Assembly (NCBI RefSeq): GCF_006337125.1 | Contig: NZ_CP040887.1 | Coordinates: 2,604,001 to 2,668,000 of the forward strand | Source: Serinicoccus chungangensis | GTDB lineage: Bacteria > Actinomycetota > Actinomycetes > Actinomycetales > Dermatophilaceae | DNA: 64,000 nucleotides | Direction: 5' to 3' | Shown here: positions 56,153 through 63,938 of the stretch, in pieces | Layout: each line of letters opens with the position of its first letter | Position numbering within the stretch: position 1 is the stretch's first letter | Translations under genes and position numbers: made by a program | The notes under the pieces: model-generated | Seen by the model: the letters and a program-made list of their open reading frames with translations, nothing else | Told to the model about the DNA's origin: nothing | Databases searched by the model: none

Positions 56153-57367
56153 TCAGTAGGCATACAGGTCGACGAGGCGCATCTCGGGGGTGAACACCGC
56201 GACCGAGTCACCCGTGTTGTTGAGCACGTTGCGACCCAGGTCGTTGTAGTAGCGGTCCGCGGTGTTCGTCCCGGGGCCGGTGTAGACCCGCAGGCTCCCA
56301 CCGGGCGGGATGGCGTAGCCCTCACCCACGACGAGCCGGTTGACCACCGCGTCCTGGAGCAGGTAGCCGCTGACGTCGATCGTGCGCTGCGTCGTGTTGA
56401 CCAGCTCGACGTACTCGCCGTTCTCCGGCTGCAGGTCGCTGCCCGCCGGGTTCTCCTCGACGTCGGAGACGACGATGCCGTTGGCCTGCGGGATCGCAGG
56501 TATGCCGTCCAGCAGCCGGACCATCTCCCGTGGGAAGTCGGTGATGATCTCGTCGACGCACAGTTCCGCCGCCGCCGACACCGCCTCGGTCGAGTTGATC
56601 GTGTAGAGGGAGAGATCCAGGCCCAGCGCGTCGACACGCTGCAGGTCGGCCGGGTCGAGGGTGCGGTAGTTCGTCACGACGCCGTCGACGTATCCGGCCC
56701 AGCGCTGCAGGGTGGCGTCATCGGGGATCGCTCCGATCTGCAGCACGGGCACCCCGGGCATCAGGTCGTGGAAGGCCGACAGGGACTGCTCGTCGAAGGA
56801 ACTGACGACGACCTGGTCACGCTCGATGAGCCGCTGCCAGGACGGGTCGGTCTGCAGGTGCTCCGCCAGCACCGCCTCGACGCCGGGAGAGTCCTCCGGC
56901 GACTTGATCTCGATGTTGACCACGAGAGGTGACCCGGCCACCGTCCGTGCCACGTCGTCCAGATGGGGCACCGGCTCCCCGGCGTAGCGCATGCCGAAGT
57001 AGCTCCCTGCGTCCAGCTGCTGCAGCTCCGCCCAGGTGAAGGAGGTGATGGGGGCACCGGCCCGGTCCGGGAAGACCTCCGCCACGTCCGAGGTCCGGCC
57101 GCCTGTGGTGTCGTGGAAGATGAACGGCACGCCGTCGGCGCTCAGCTGCACGTCGACCTCGACGACCTCGGCGCCCGACGCACGGGCCTCGCGGACCCCG
57201 GCGAGCGTGTTCTCAGGACTCGTCCCGGCCGCACCGCGGTGACCGACGATCGCCGGATCGGTGGCGCAGTCCGCCGCGTGACTGGCCTCGAGGGGAGCTG
57301 CGAGAACGAGCAGCAGTGCCATCCCGGGCACCGCAGCCAGACCTGTGCTGATTCGCCTGCGTGACAT
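56153..57367 (-). CDS. secreted glycerophosphodiester phosphodiesterase with lamin-tail domain
   Basis: A 404-residue protein. A signal peptide (ISTGLAAVPGMALLLVLA ... ASHA) is followed by a GDPD domain: VGHRGAAGTSPENTLAGV, EVDVQLSADGVPFIFHD and NIEIKSP. The last 115 residues (NGIVVSDVEENPAG, EYVELVNTTQRTIDVSGYLL) are a lamin-tail domain, often found on secreted nucleases and esterases. It should cleave glycerophosphodiesters to glycerol-3-phosphate outside the cell. AGGAGAGGA precedes the ATG, and operator 2 lies 35 nt upstream. Confidence 0.92.
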   Translation of the reverse strand: MSRRRISTGLAAVPGMALLLVLAAPLEASHAADCATDPAIVGHRGAAGTSPENTLAGVREARASGAEVVEVDVQLSADGVPFIFHDTTGGRTSDVAEVFPDRAGAPITSFTWAELQQLDAGSYFGMRYAGEPVPHLDDVARTVAGSPLVVNIEIKSPEDSPGVEAVLAEHLQTDPSWQRLIERDQVVVSSFDEQSLSAFHDLMPGVPVLQIGAIPDDATLQRWAGYVDGVVTNYRTLDPADLQRVDALGLDLSLYTINSTEAVSAAAELCVDEIITDFPREMVRLLDGIPAIPQANGIVVSDVEENPAGSDLQPENGEYVELVNTTQRTIDVSGYLLQDAVVNRLVVGEGYAIPPGGSLRVYTGPGTNTADRYYNDLGRNVLNNTGDSVAVFTPEMRLVDLYAY

Positions 57368-57401
57368 GGTCGGTCCTCTCCTAGGGTCCGAGCCACCGTA
57401 C

Positions 57402-57416
57402 CTTAAACGTTTTAAG
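57402..57416. promoter_or_regulatory. LacI-type operator 2
   Basis: CTTAAACGTTTTAAG, the exact reverse complement of operator 1. It stands just before the secreted phosphodiesterase gene and places the gdpD - pit - DUF47 - phosphoesterase operon under the same regulator. Confidence 0.85.
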
Positions 57417-57681
57417 TCAACAAGGGTCCTGCGCTCCCATCCGGGGACGGCAGCGCTCACCCCTCTTCTCCGACGCACCACGCGCTGGGGCGCCGAGGCG
57501 CCCCACAGGCCTCTCACCTGCGACGACGCCTCACGATAGACGTGATCCATCTCACATCGCATACTTCTCGAAAGAATCTGTTCAGTGCGGTGGTGGTGAC
57601 CTAGCATTCCGTCGACGGGGCGCCGCTCCGACCGGCCCCGAGCGGCCGCGGATGCACGCACACCCCCCCCCGGAGAAGCAC
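57417..57681 (+). other. 265-nt intergenic region with C9 tract and 8-bp hairpin
   Basis: No gene is seen. A perfect hairpin GGGGCGCC-GA-GGCGCCCC lies at 57487-57504. An AT-richer stretch (about 57540-57590) precedes TAGCAT (57602-57607), a possible -10 box for the surface protein. A run of nine C at 57663-57671 lies in the leader, directly before the GGAGA ribosome site; a tract there could vary in length. Confidence 0.5.
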
Positions 57682-58671
57682 ATGTCCCTACCCCACCCCA
57701 CCCTGCGCCCGTTGGCAGCCCTGCTCGCCGGCCTCGCGCTCGTGCTGATGTCGCTCCTGGTCGTCCCGGCCGCCTCGGCCCTGGAGGACGACGCCACCCA
57801 GACCGCCGAGCCCGGCGCGGTCGAGGACGAGGGCACCGAGGACCCCACGGAGACCGAGGCGCCCGAGGACGTGGTGGTCCAGGCGCTGCCGGCCGAGGAC
57901 TTCGTCGTCGACTACGTCGGCCCGGAGTGCTGGGACAGCTCCTACAACGTCTACGTGGAGTACGCCGGTGACGACACCGACCTGCGCCTGGTGCTGCAGG
58001 AGGAGATCGACGGCAGCTGGGTCACGATCGAGACCGAGAGGTTCTACGACGGATCGGCAGGCATCTACAGCGACTGGCTGGAGGAGGGCGAGGTCGCGAC
58101 CTTCCAGGTGCTGGTCTACGACCGCACCGCCCCCACGGAGCAGACCCTGCTGCACGGCCCGCTCGCCGTCACCGGCGTCTCGACCGACGACTGCGAGGGC
58201 TGGTTCTTGGACGACCTCCCCGAGGAGGAGTGGACCCTGGCCGAGGCGACCTGTGGGGCGGTGACCTTCACCAGCCGCACCGACGAGGAGATCGTCGTCC
58301 TCTACGGCGACCCCTTCGCGGAGGACTTCGAGGGGTCCTTCTTCCTCGCCCCCGGCGAGTCCTCCACCGTCGAGATCTCGGACGACCTCGTCTACTGGGT
58401 GAGCGCGACCGGCCTGGACGAGGACCTCGAGCCCATCGGCGACGAGGTGCTCCTCGCCGGCGAGGGGGAGGTCGAGGTCGAGCAGGACTGCGCCCCGGAG
58501 CCCGGTGAGCCCACGACCCCCGGGCAGCCGGCCCCCGGCCAGCCGGGCGACGGCGGCCACCAGGTCCCCGGCAAGGTCCAGACCGACGGTGGCGCCGACC
58601 CCGTGGCCATGAGCCTCGGCCTGGCGCTCCTGTCCCTGGCCGGCGTCGCCCTGGTGCGGCGCGCCGCCTGA
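57682..58671 (+). CDS. secreted, acidic surface protein with C-terminal membrane anchor (probable sortase substrate)
   Basis: A 329-residue protein. A signal peptide ends near PAASALEDD. Two domains rich in Asp/Glu follow (about 75-170 and 180-275) with paired cysteines, as in SpaA-like or Ig-like surface folds. A Pro/Gly linker leads to VPGKVQTDGGADP, then the helix MSLGLALLSLAGVALV and RRAA. This is the layout of a cell-wall sorting signal, but no LPXTG is present; KVQTDGG may replace it. A sortase gene follows after 78 nt. The partner assignment is inference. Confidence 0.75.
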   Translation: MSLPHPTLRPLAALLAGLALVLMSLLVVPAASALEDDATQTAEPGAVEDEGTEDPTETEAPEDVVVQALPAEDFVVDYVGPECWDSSYNVYVEYAGDDTDLRLVLQEEIDGSWVTIETERFYDGSAGIYSDWLEEGEVATFQVLVYDRTAPTEQTLLHGPLAVTGVSTDDCEGWFLDDLPEEEWTLAEATCGAVTFTSRTDEEIVVLYGDPFAEDFEGSFFLAPGESSTVEISDDLVYWVSATGLDEDLEPIGDEVLLAGEGEVEVEQDCAPEPGEPTTPGQPAPGQPGDGGHQVPGKVQTDGGADPVAMSLGLALLSLAGVALVRRAA

Positions 58672-58749
58672 CCCGCACCGCCGACGCCCCCGGCCGCCCG
58701 GTCACCGGCCGGCCGGGGCGTCACGGCCCCCCACCCGAGGAGCACCACC

Positions 58750-59544
58750 GTGGACCCCAGCCCCGGCTCCCGCCGTCGGCCGACCCGTCGGCCCGTCACC
58801 CTCGTGCTGGTGGCGCTGGTCCTCGTCGGTGCCCTGGTGACGTCCTGGGGGTGGCGGGGTGCCCCGACGGTCGCCGGGCCGGATGAGGCCGCACCGACGA
58901 GCGCCCCGCCACCCGCCGTCACCTCCGCGCCGGACGTCGCGGAGGTGACCGCGACGGCGCACGCGACCCGGACGCGCGACGCCGCGCCCCGTACCTCGGC
59001 GCCGGCAGCCTCCCCGACCACTCCCCCCGCCCCCGCCACGGTGACGGCCGACCCGCAGGAGGGCCCGGTCCACGTCACCATCGCGCGCGGCGACGAGGTG
59101 CTCGTCGACGCGCCCGTGGCGCTCACCCAGCTCGACGACCGGGACGAGCTGAACCCGCCTCCGGGGGTGGTGGGCTGGTACGGCCCGCCCCAGTGGTCCA
59201 CCGTGCCCGGGGAGCTCTCCGCCTACCCCGGGGTGCTCGCCGGGCACACCAGCTACGACGGCGTGCAGGACGTCTTCAGCCGCCTCGGCGAGGTCCGGGC
59301 CGGTGACGTCGTCCTCATCCGCTACGCCGACGGCCAGGAGGCGAGCTTCAGCGTCGACGCCGACGCGCTGTCGGTGCCGAAGAACGACGTGACCGAGAAG
59401 GCCGGCACCGACTACGCGTGGGTGTGGAGCCTGGAGGAGCCGGGCCGCTCCGTGTCGCTGTTCTCCTGCGACATGGCCCAGGGTCTGGACGTCACCGGGC
59501 ACAGCCTCAACAACTGGGTGGTCCAGGCCACCCGGACGACCTGA
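58750..59544 (+). CDS. class F-like sortase
   Basis: A 264-residue protein with one N-terminal helix (VTLVLVALVLVGALVTSWGW), a Pro/Thr/Ala linker to about residue 100, and a C-terminal sortase domain. Catalytic residues fit His166 (LAGHTSYDG), Cys240 (LFSCDM) and Arg262 (ATRTT). WYGPPQWSTVPGELSAYPGV before the His resembles class F/E actinobacterial sortases. The start is GTG with CGAGGAG upstream. It follows the anchored surface protein, its likely substrate. Confidence 0.85.
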   Translation: MDPSPGSRRRPTRRPVTLVLVALVLVGALVTSWGWRGAPTVAGPDEAAPTSAPPPAVTSAPDVAEVTATAHATRTRDAAPRTSAPAASPTTPPAPATVTADPQEGPVHVTIARGDEVLVDAPVALTQLDDRDELNPPPGVVGWYGPPQWSTVPGELSAYPGVLAGHTSYDGVQDVFSRLGEVRAGDVVLIRYADGQEASFSVDADALSVPKNDVTEKAGTDYAWVWSLEEPGRSVSLFSCDMAQGLDVTGHSLNNWVVQATRTT

Positions 59545-59584
59545 CACCGGTGACCCTCCCTGCGCGGCGCAGGAGTCACGTGAC

Positions 59585-59647
59585 GCCGCCTGGTCGACGA
59601 CCAGCCGCCTGGTGGACCAACAGCCGCCTGGTGGACTAGCAGCCGCC
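59585..59647. repeat. 19-bp-period repeat, four units
   Basis: GCCGCC(T/A) cores lie at 59585, 59604, 59623 and 59642, exactly 19 bp apart, in units like CAGCCGCCTGGTGGACCAA. The array runs into hairpin element H. The core resembles the GCCGCCAGGT of the 14634 array. Confidence 0.8.
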
Positions 59648-59648
59648 A

Positions 59649-59687
59649 CGTCAACCATGAGCCTCGAGGAGGAGGCTGTCAGATGAC
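59649..59687 (-). other. conserved 39-nt hairpin element H, copy 2
   Basis: On the minus strand: GTCATCTGACAGCC ... GGCTCATGGTTGAC, matching copy 1 at 14831-14869 in both flanks while the inner stem differs. Both copies adjoin a tandem repeat that contains GCCGCC(A/T)GGT. Confidence 0.6.
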
Positions 59688-59694
59688 CAGCTGG

Positions 59695-59720
59695 CTGCCA
59701 GACGGCATACCGGCTGGCAG
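59695..59720. other. short hairpin containing GGCATACC
   Basis: CTGCCAG - ACGGCATACCGG - CTGGCAG: a 7-bp stem with the GGCATACC 8-mer in its loop. It lies between the sortase gene and the next, convergent gene, so it may help terminate transcription. Confidence 0.45.
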
Positions 59721-59805
59721 ACGGGTGGTCTCGGGCCGAGGGCGCAGGGCAGACAGCCGACGCCCGCCGCCGCCGCCCACCGCCGGGCCGCCGCCGACCT
59801 CCCGC

Positions 59806-60240
59806 TCAGGAACTTCCCGCCGGCCCGCCGACGTGCCAGGCCCGCAGGCGCTCCAGCTCGGCGGGAGGGACCGCCAGCAGGGTGATCAGCTGCCCGTCCC
59901 GGCGCACCGCCTGCACCCGCCACGCCCGCGGACCCGGCTGATCCGTGCGCAGGTCGAGGATGTCGGCGCGGGTGAGCCGGGTCGTCCGCCCGCCCGAGGT
60001 CACGACGACGCTGTCGTCCTCGAGCCGGGTGCCGCTGCGCTCCCGGCGGCTGGCCCAGACGAGGAACGCGCCGTACCCGCCCCACAGGGTGACGAGGGCG
60101 ATCTCGAGCCCGCGCCAGGGGTAGGCCAGCGCCAGCGCGGTCACGGCGCTGGCGATGACCGCCCCACCGATCGCCGCACGCAGCGTCGGCAGCCAGCGGG
60201 GCTGCATCAGCCACTCGCTGGGTGGGTCCGGTGCGCTCAC
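59806..60240 (-). CDS. membrane protein with PH-like domain
   Basis: A 144-residue protein. Two hydrophobic helices (AAIGGAVIASAVTALALAY and LEIALVTLWGGYGAFLVWA) precede a small beta-rich domain (DDSVVVTSGGRTTRLTRADI, WRVQAVRRDGQLITLLAV) resembling bacterial PH domains. The start is GTG at 60238-60240. Similar architecture appears at 60882-61274. Function is unknown. Confidence 0.72.
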   Translation of the reverse strand: MSAPDPPSEWLMQPRWLPTLRAAIGGAVIASAVTALALAYPWRGLEIALVTLWGGYGAFLVWASRRERSGTRLEDDSVVVTSGGRTTRLTRADILDLRTDQPGPRAWRVQAVRRDGQLITLLAVPPAELERLRAWHVGGPAGSS

Positions 60241-60286
60241 GCCCTCAGGGTAGGAACCTCCGGGCGGCGCGTCGCCCCGACCGCAC

Positions 60287-60499
60287 TCAGGCGCGCTCGA
60301 CCTCGCTGCTGAGCTTGAGCACGGTGGTGCCGTCCTCCTGCTCGATGACGTAGGCAGGGTCGTCGTCACTGCCCTTGCGCTTGATGGTGCTGCCCTTGCT
60401 CTGGCGCTCGACCGTGTCGTGGTGGACCTCGGTGACCTTGCCCTCGGCGTAGTCGTCGCCCCACTTCCAGCGGACCTTCGTGCCGGTGCGGATCGCCAT
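60287..60499 (-). CDS. DUF2945 (Tudor-like) small protein
   Basis: A 70-residue protein: GTKVRWKWGDDYAEGKVTEV, then STIKRKGSDDDPAYVIEQEDGTTVLKL. This matches the DUF2945 / hypervirulence-associated Tudor-like family, small SH3-like barrels of unknown function. GAAAGGAGCAGG precedes the ATG, a strong ribosome site. Confidence 0.9.
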   Translation of the reverse strand: MAIRTGTKVRWKWGDDYAEGKVTEVHHDTVERQSKGSTIKRKGSDDDPAYVIEQEDGTTVLKLSSEVERA

Positions 60500-60571
60500 A
60501 CCTGCTCCTTTCCTGCGTCGTCGACGCCGGCCACCACCCGCGTGGGGCGGCAGCCGGCGAAAGGGGTGTCC

Positions 60572-60796
60572 TCAGAGGACGGTCGTGGACTCCTCGAGCT
60601 TGAGCGCCACGCCGAGCGCGAAGAACGTCGGCGCCCACTCACCGACGAACAGCCCCCAGCGGTCGGCCTGGGCCTTGCTGTCGTCCTTCTTGCCACGCGA
60701 GACGAAGTGGCTCACGAAGGACAGTCCGATCGAGGCGAACCCGGCCGCGTAGCAGTGGTCGGACCGCAGCCCGTAGGACGAGAGTGTGGTGAGCAT
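60572..60796 (-). CDS. small membrane protein, unknown function
   Basis: A 74-residue protein with hydrophobic stretches CYAAGFASIGLSFVSHFV and LFVGEWAPTFFALGVALKL separated by a lysine-rich loop (RGKKDDSKAQADRW). The ATG at 60794-60796 is chosen over an upstream ATG because GAGGAG lies 5-10 nt before it. I recognise no specific family. Confidence 0.75.
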   Translation of the reverse strand: MLTTLSSYGLRSDHCYAAGFASIGLSFVSHFVSRGKKDDSKAQADRWGLFVGEWAPTFFALGVALKLEESTTVL

Positions 60797-60881
60797 GTGT
60801 CTCCTCGGTGTGTCAGGGGGCTGGGTCTTCATCGTGGGTCACCGTGGCGTGGCGCGCAGGGTGAACGACCCCGGGTATGCC

Positions 60882-61274
60882 TCAGCGACCCTTCAGCGAG
60901 CGCCGCACCTGGCGCACGTCCGTGATCGGCACCCCCGGGAGCTCGACGGCCTGACCGGTCGTGAGCAGCGCGACGACACCACCCCGGCGAGGGTCCTCCT
61001 GGATGGTCTTGATCACCGCGGCCGGCACCTGGGTGGCGCGCAGCCCGTTGTGCACGACGAGCCCCTCCCGCGACGCCTGGGTGCTCCCGCCGGTGCGCAG
61101 GTAGGCCAGCACGATGAGCACGAGCACCGCCAGGCGCACGACGAGCCCGAGCAGGTCGTCCCCCACGGCCAGGTCTCCCCCGGCATAACGGGCGATGGTG
61201 AAGCCGACGACGAGGACGAAGGCGAGCAGCAGCGCCCAGGACAGCGCCTTGGGCCGGTGGCGGGTCCAGGTCAT
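60882..61274 (-). CDS. membrane protein with PH-like domain
   Basis: A 130-residue protein: two helices (ALSWALLLAFVLVVGFTIA and LLGLVVRLAVLVLIVLAYL), then a beta-rich domain beginning REGLVVHNGLRATQVPAAVIKTI. It matches the small PH-domain membrane proteins (PF10756-like) common in actinobacteria. The layout parallels 59806-60240. Function is unknown. Confidence 0.8.
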   Translation of the reverse strand: MTWTRHRPKALSWALLLAFVLVVGFTIARYAGGDLAVGDDLLGLVVRLAVLVLIVLAYLRTGGSTQASREGLVVHNGLRATQVPAAVIKTIQEDPRRGGVVALLTTGQAVELPGVPITDVRQVRRSLKGR

Positions 61275-61297
61275 GCGGCACGTCCCATGAGGCCAGA

Positions 61298-62185
61298 CTA
61301 GGGGCGACCCCGGCCGGACACGCCGACCCGCCCGTCCCGCTGGGTCGCCTCCACGAGTCGGACGACCGCGTCCACCAGCGGGGGACCTGTCATCGCCGGG
61401 TCGTTGTGACCGACGCCGGGGAGGACGACCTCCTCGACGAGGGTGGGGGCTGCCGCGGCCACGCGGGCGCTCAGCTCGCTGGGCACGATGAAGTCCTCCT
61501 CGGCACGGACGACGGTGACGGGGACCGTCGTCTCGGTGATACGGGAGAGCACGTCGAAGCGGTCCCGGAGCAGCGCCCCCACCGGCAGGATCGGGTACTG
61601 CGCGCGCCCGACGTCGACCAGGTCGGTGAAGGGTGAGCGCAGCAGCATGGCGCGCGGTGGTCGCTCCTCCGCCAGCCGCGCCACCACCCCGGTGCCGAGG
61701 GACTCGCCGACGTAGACCACCCGGTCCGGGGGGAAGCCCTCGCGCTCCAGCAGGTCGGACATGGCGAGCGCGTCCTGCGCCAGACCCTCCTCCGACGGGG
61801 TGCCCGGGTTGCCTCCGTAGCCGCGGTAGTCCATGAGCAGCACGGTGAAGCCGCGCTCGCTGAGCCGTCGGCCGACGTCGGCCCGACCCTCCCGGTTGCC
61901 GCCGTTGCCGTGGGCGAAGAGGACCGCCAGGTCACGGTCCGCCGACGCCTCGGCCGGCACCAGCCAGGCCCCGAGCTCCAGCCCGTCGGAGGTCACCGCG
62001 GTGACGTCGCGAGCCCCGGGCAGCACCTCGGCGGCCGGCGGCACCGGCGACCGGTCCGGGAAGTAGATGACGTACCGCTGCAGACCCCAGACCGCCACGA
62101 GCGTCACCGCCACGACGGCGAGGAGCACGACCCCCACGCGCAGGAGCCGGCGGAGCAGCCGCCGGCGGCGGGACGTCTGAGGCAT
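61298..62185 (-). CDS. membrane-anchored alpha/beta hydrolase (BEM46/ABHD13-like)
   Basis: A 295-residue protein with an N-terminal helix (LRVGVVLLAVVAVTLVAVWGL) then an alpha/beta hydrolase domain: the oxyanion HGNGGN, MDYRGYGGN, the nucleophile elbow VGESLGTGV, VVRAEEDFIVP (Asp) and GVGHND (His). It probably acts on an ester at the outer face of the membrane. Length and motifs match the BEM46/ABHD13 group. No specific substrate is inferable. Confidence 0.88.
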   Translation of the reverse strand: MPQTSRRRRLLRRLLRVGVVLLAVVAVTLVAVWGLQRYVIYFPDRSPVPPAAEVLPGARDVTAVTSDGLELGAWLVPAEASADRDLAVLFAHGNGGNREGRADVGRRLSERGFTVLLMDYRGYGGNPGTPSEEGLAQDALAMSDLLEREGFPPDRVVYVGESLGTGVVARLAEERPPRAMLLRSPFTDLVDVGRAQYPILPVGALLRDRFDVLSRITETTVPVTVVRAEEDFIVPSELSARVAAAAPTLVEEVVLPGVGHNDPAMTGPPLVDAVVRLVEATQRDGRVGVSGRGRP

Positions 62186-62509
62186 GGGCCCATGATCGCC
62201 TGCGGGCCGGGTCGGCCGAGGCCCGGGCCCGCCTCACCCGCCGTCGAGCCGCTGCGGACCACCCACCACGAGCGTCCGGACCCGGTCCGTCGCCTCGTGC
62301 GCTCCTGGGTCGGGCTGTCCACCATGGCGATGCGGAAGTTGAGGTCCGAAATTCTTTGCACAACCTTTAACCGTCAACTTCTTGCCCGCACCGGCGAGAG
62401 GCGGAACACTCGACTGGTCGTCGTGCGGTCGCCTCTGCTGCTCCCTGCCGGGTCGGTGTGCCGCCACCCCCGAGCCGGGGTCTCACCGCAGGGCAGAGAT
62501 GAGTATGAG
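62186..62509 (+). other. 324-nt gap with an unusually AT-rich segment, likely promoter
   Basis: The gap before the GH16-like gene has an AT-rich stretch, GAAATTCTTTGCACAACC and TTTAACCGTCAACTT (about 62348-62382), very unlike the surrounding GC-rich DNA. TTTGCACAACCTTTAACC could be a regulator site or promoter. No gene is supported here. The reading frame that would extend the GH16-like gene upstream has no protein-like sequence. Confidence 0.4.
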
Positions 62510-63313
62510 ATGCCATCCTCCCGCCGCGTGCTGCTGCGAGCCGCCGGCCTGGCCCCGATGATCCTTCCCGCGCACCACCGCAACGGGCACGGCGGCACCA
62601 AGCCCGCCCCCACGCCCACCCCGACCGACCCCGACCCCGGCCCGGCGGGGGACCTCTCGTTCGCCGGGGTCAACTGGCTGCGGCGCACCTGGCCCGGCGC
62701 ACCCCACTACAACGGCCAGTGGTCGGGGGACAACGTCGTCCAGAACGCCGACGGGACGGTGACGCTGCGCCTGACGAACCCGGGCGGGTCGCCCGTGGCC
62801 GCGGAGCTGCTGTCGACGCGCACCGGCTGGGGCTACGGCAGCTATGCGCTCGACTTCCGGGCCGACTTCGACGTGGTCTCGCAGTCGGTGGTCTGGGGCA
62901 ACCTGTTCACCTACGACTCGACCCAGCCCTGGGACGCCAGCCACAACGAGATCGACGCCGGCGAGATCTCGGCCTGGGGCGTGCCCGGCATCGCTCCGCG
63001 CCTCACCGCCGGGTACTGGCTGCCCGGGCCCACCAACGTGCTCAGCCACAACGAGTCCCTCCCCCGCGGTCTGCGGGTGTTCCGCACGACGATGACGTGG
63101 GGGCCGGGCACCGTGTCGTTCGCGACGTATGCCGGTGCGACCGCCGCGGACACGCTCATCGCCTCCTCCCGCGTCGACAGCTCGGCCCTGCCGGTCCCGG
63201 CCGCCGAGCGCGTCCACCTCAACCTGTGGGTGACCGACGCCAACGAGGACGACGAGAGTCAGGCGGAGCCGTTCGAGGTCACCGTCACCGGCTTCGGCTT
63301 CACCCCGGCCTGA
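62510..63313 (+). CDS. Tat-exported GH16-like beta-glucanase-fold protein
   Basis: A 267-residue protein. It has a twin-arginine signal (SSRRVLLRAAGLAPM) and a Pro/Thr linker, then a jelly-roll domain. AELLSTRTGWGYGSYALDFRA, then NEIDAGEISAWG, contains the GH16 ExDxxE motif (Glu147, Asp149, Glu152), and RGLRVFRTTMTWGPG and VHLNLWVTD match GH16 strands. It may hydrolyse a secreted or environmental glucan, or be a lectin-like relative. The start is ATG at 62510. Confidence 0.8.
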   Translation: MPSSRRVLLRAAGLAPMILPAHHRNGHGGTKPAPTPTPTDPDPGPAGDLSFAGVNWLRRTWPGAPHYNGQWSGDNVVQNADGTVTLRLTNPGGSPVAAELLSTRTGWGYGSYALDFRADFDVVSQSVVWGNLFTYDSTQPWDASHNEIDAGEISAWGVPGIAPRLTAGYWLPGPTNVLSHNESLPRGLRVFRTTMTWGPGTVSFATYAGATAADTLIASSRVDSSALPVPAAERVHLNLWVTDANEDDESQAEPFEVTVTGFGFTPA

Positions 63314-63422
63314 GCGCCAGCCCTGCGCGCGGCCGGAGGCCGCGCCGCTCAGCGCTCGCCGCGACGTCGCTCCACGGTCTGCGGCGCTCGCGCGGCTGCT
63401 CAGCCTCCGGCCCGGCGGGTGC

Positions 63423-63938
63423 TCAGCCGAACGCCCCGCGCGTGAGCCGGCGGTGCGCCGCGACGACGTCGTCCAGCTGTCGCTGGGCCCGCTCCTCGAG
63501 GGCGCGGAACTCCTCCGCGTCCAGACCGAGGGCCTCGGCGTGGACGGTCAGCGACCGCCACAGCCCGGACTTGCCGCTGATGCCCGCCTGAACCACCTCG
63601 AGCTCGAGCAGGGGCGTCAGCGGGGAACGGCGCCGCACCCGGCCGTTGAGCTTGAGGCGGCCCGCCATCTCACCGGCCCTGGCCAGCAGCAGCTTGGCGG
63701 GACTCGGCCGCAGACCCAGCGTGCGGATCACGTCGACCAGCGTCTGGCGGTCCTCACGGACCTCCTGCTCCAGCTGCGCGATCTCGGCGGCGACGGGCAG
63801 GTCGTCGTCGTTGTCGCGCATCATCGTCAGGCGCTGCAGCAGTCCGGTGGCACCGGTCAGGTGGTCCTGCAGGTAGATCTGCAGCAGCTCGCGCTCCGGC
63901 AGGTCCTCGGCCCGCTGCCCTGGCGACTCGTTACCCAT
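63423..63938 (-). CDS. conserved helical protein, unknown function
   Basis: A 171-residue, mainly alpha-helical protein: ERELLQIYLQDHLTGATGLLQRL, EIAQLEQEVREDRQTLVDVI and ALEERAQRQLDDVVAAHRRL. The pattern is a ferritin-like or four-helix bundle seen in many actinobacterial hypothetical proteins. No catalytic motif is obvious. TAGGGT on the minus strand lies 6 nt before the ATG, so a leaderless start is likely. Confidence 0.75.
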   Translation of the reverse strand: MGNESPGQRAEDLPERELLQIYLQDHLTGATGLLQRLTMMRDNDDDLPVAAEIAQLEQEVREDRQTLVDVIRTLGLRPSPAKLLLARAGEMAGRLKLNGRVRRRSPLTPLLELEVVQAGISGKSGLWRSLTVHAEALGLDAEEFRALEERAQRQLDDVVAAHRRLTRGAFG

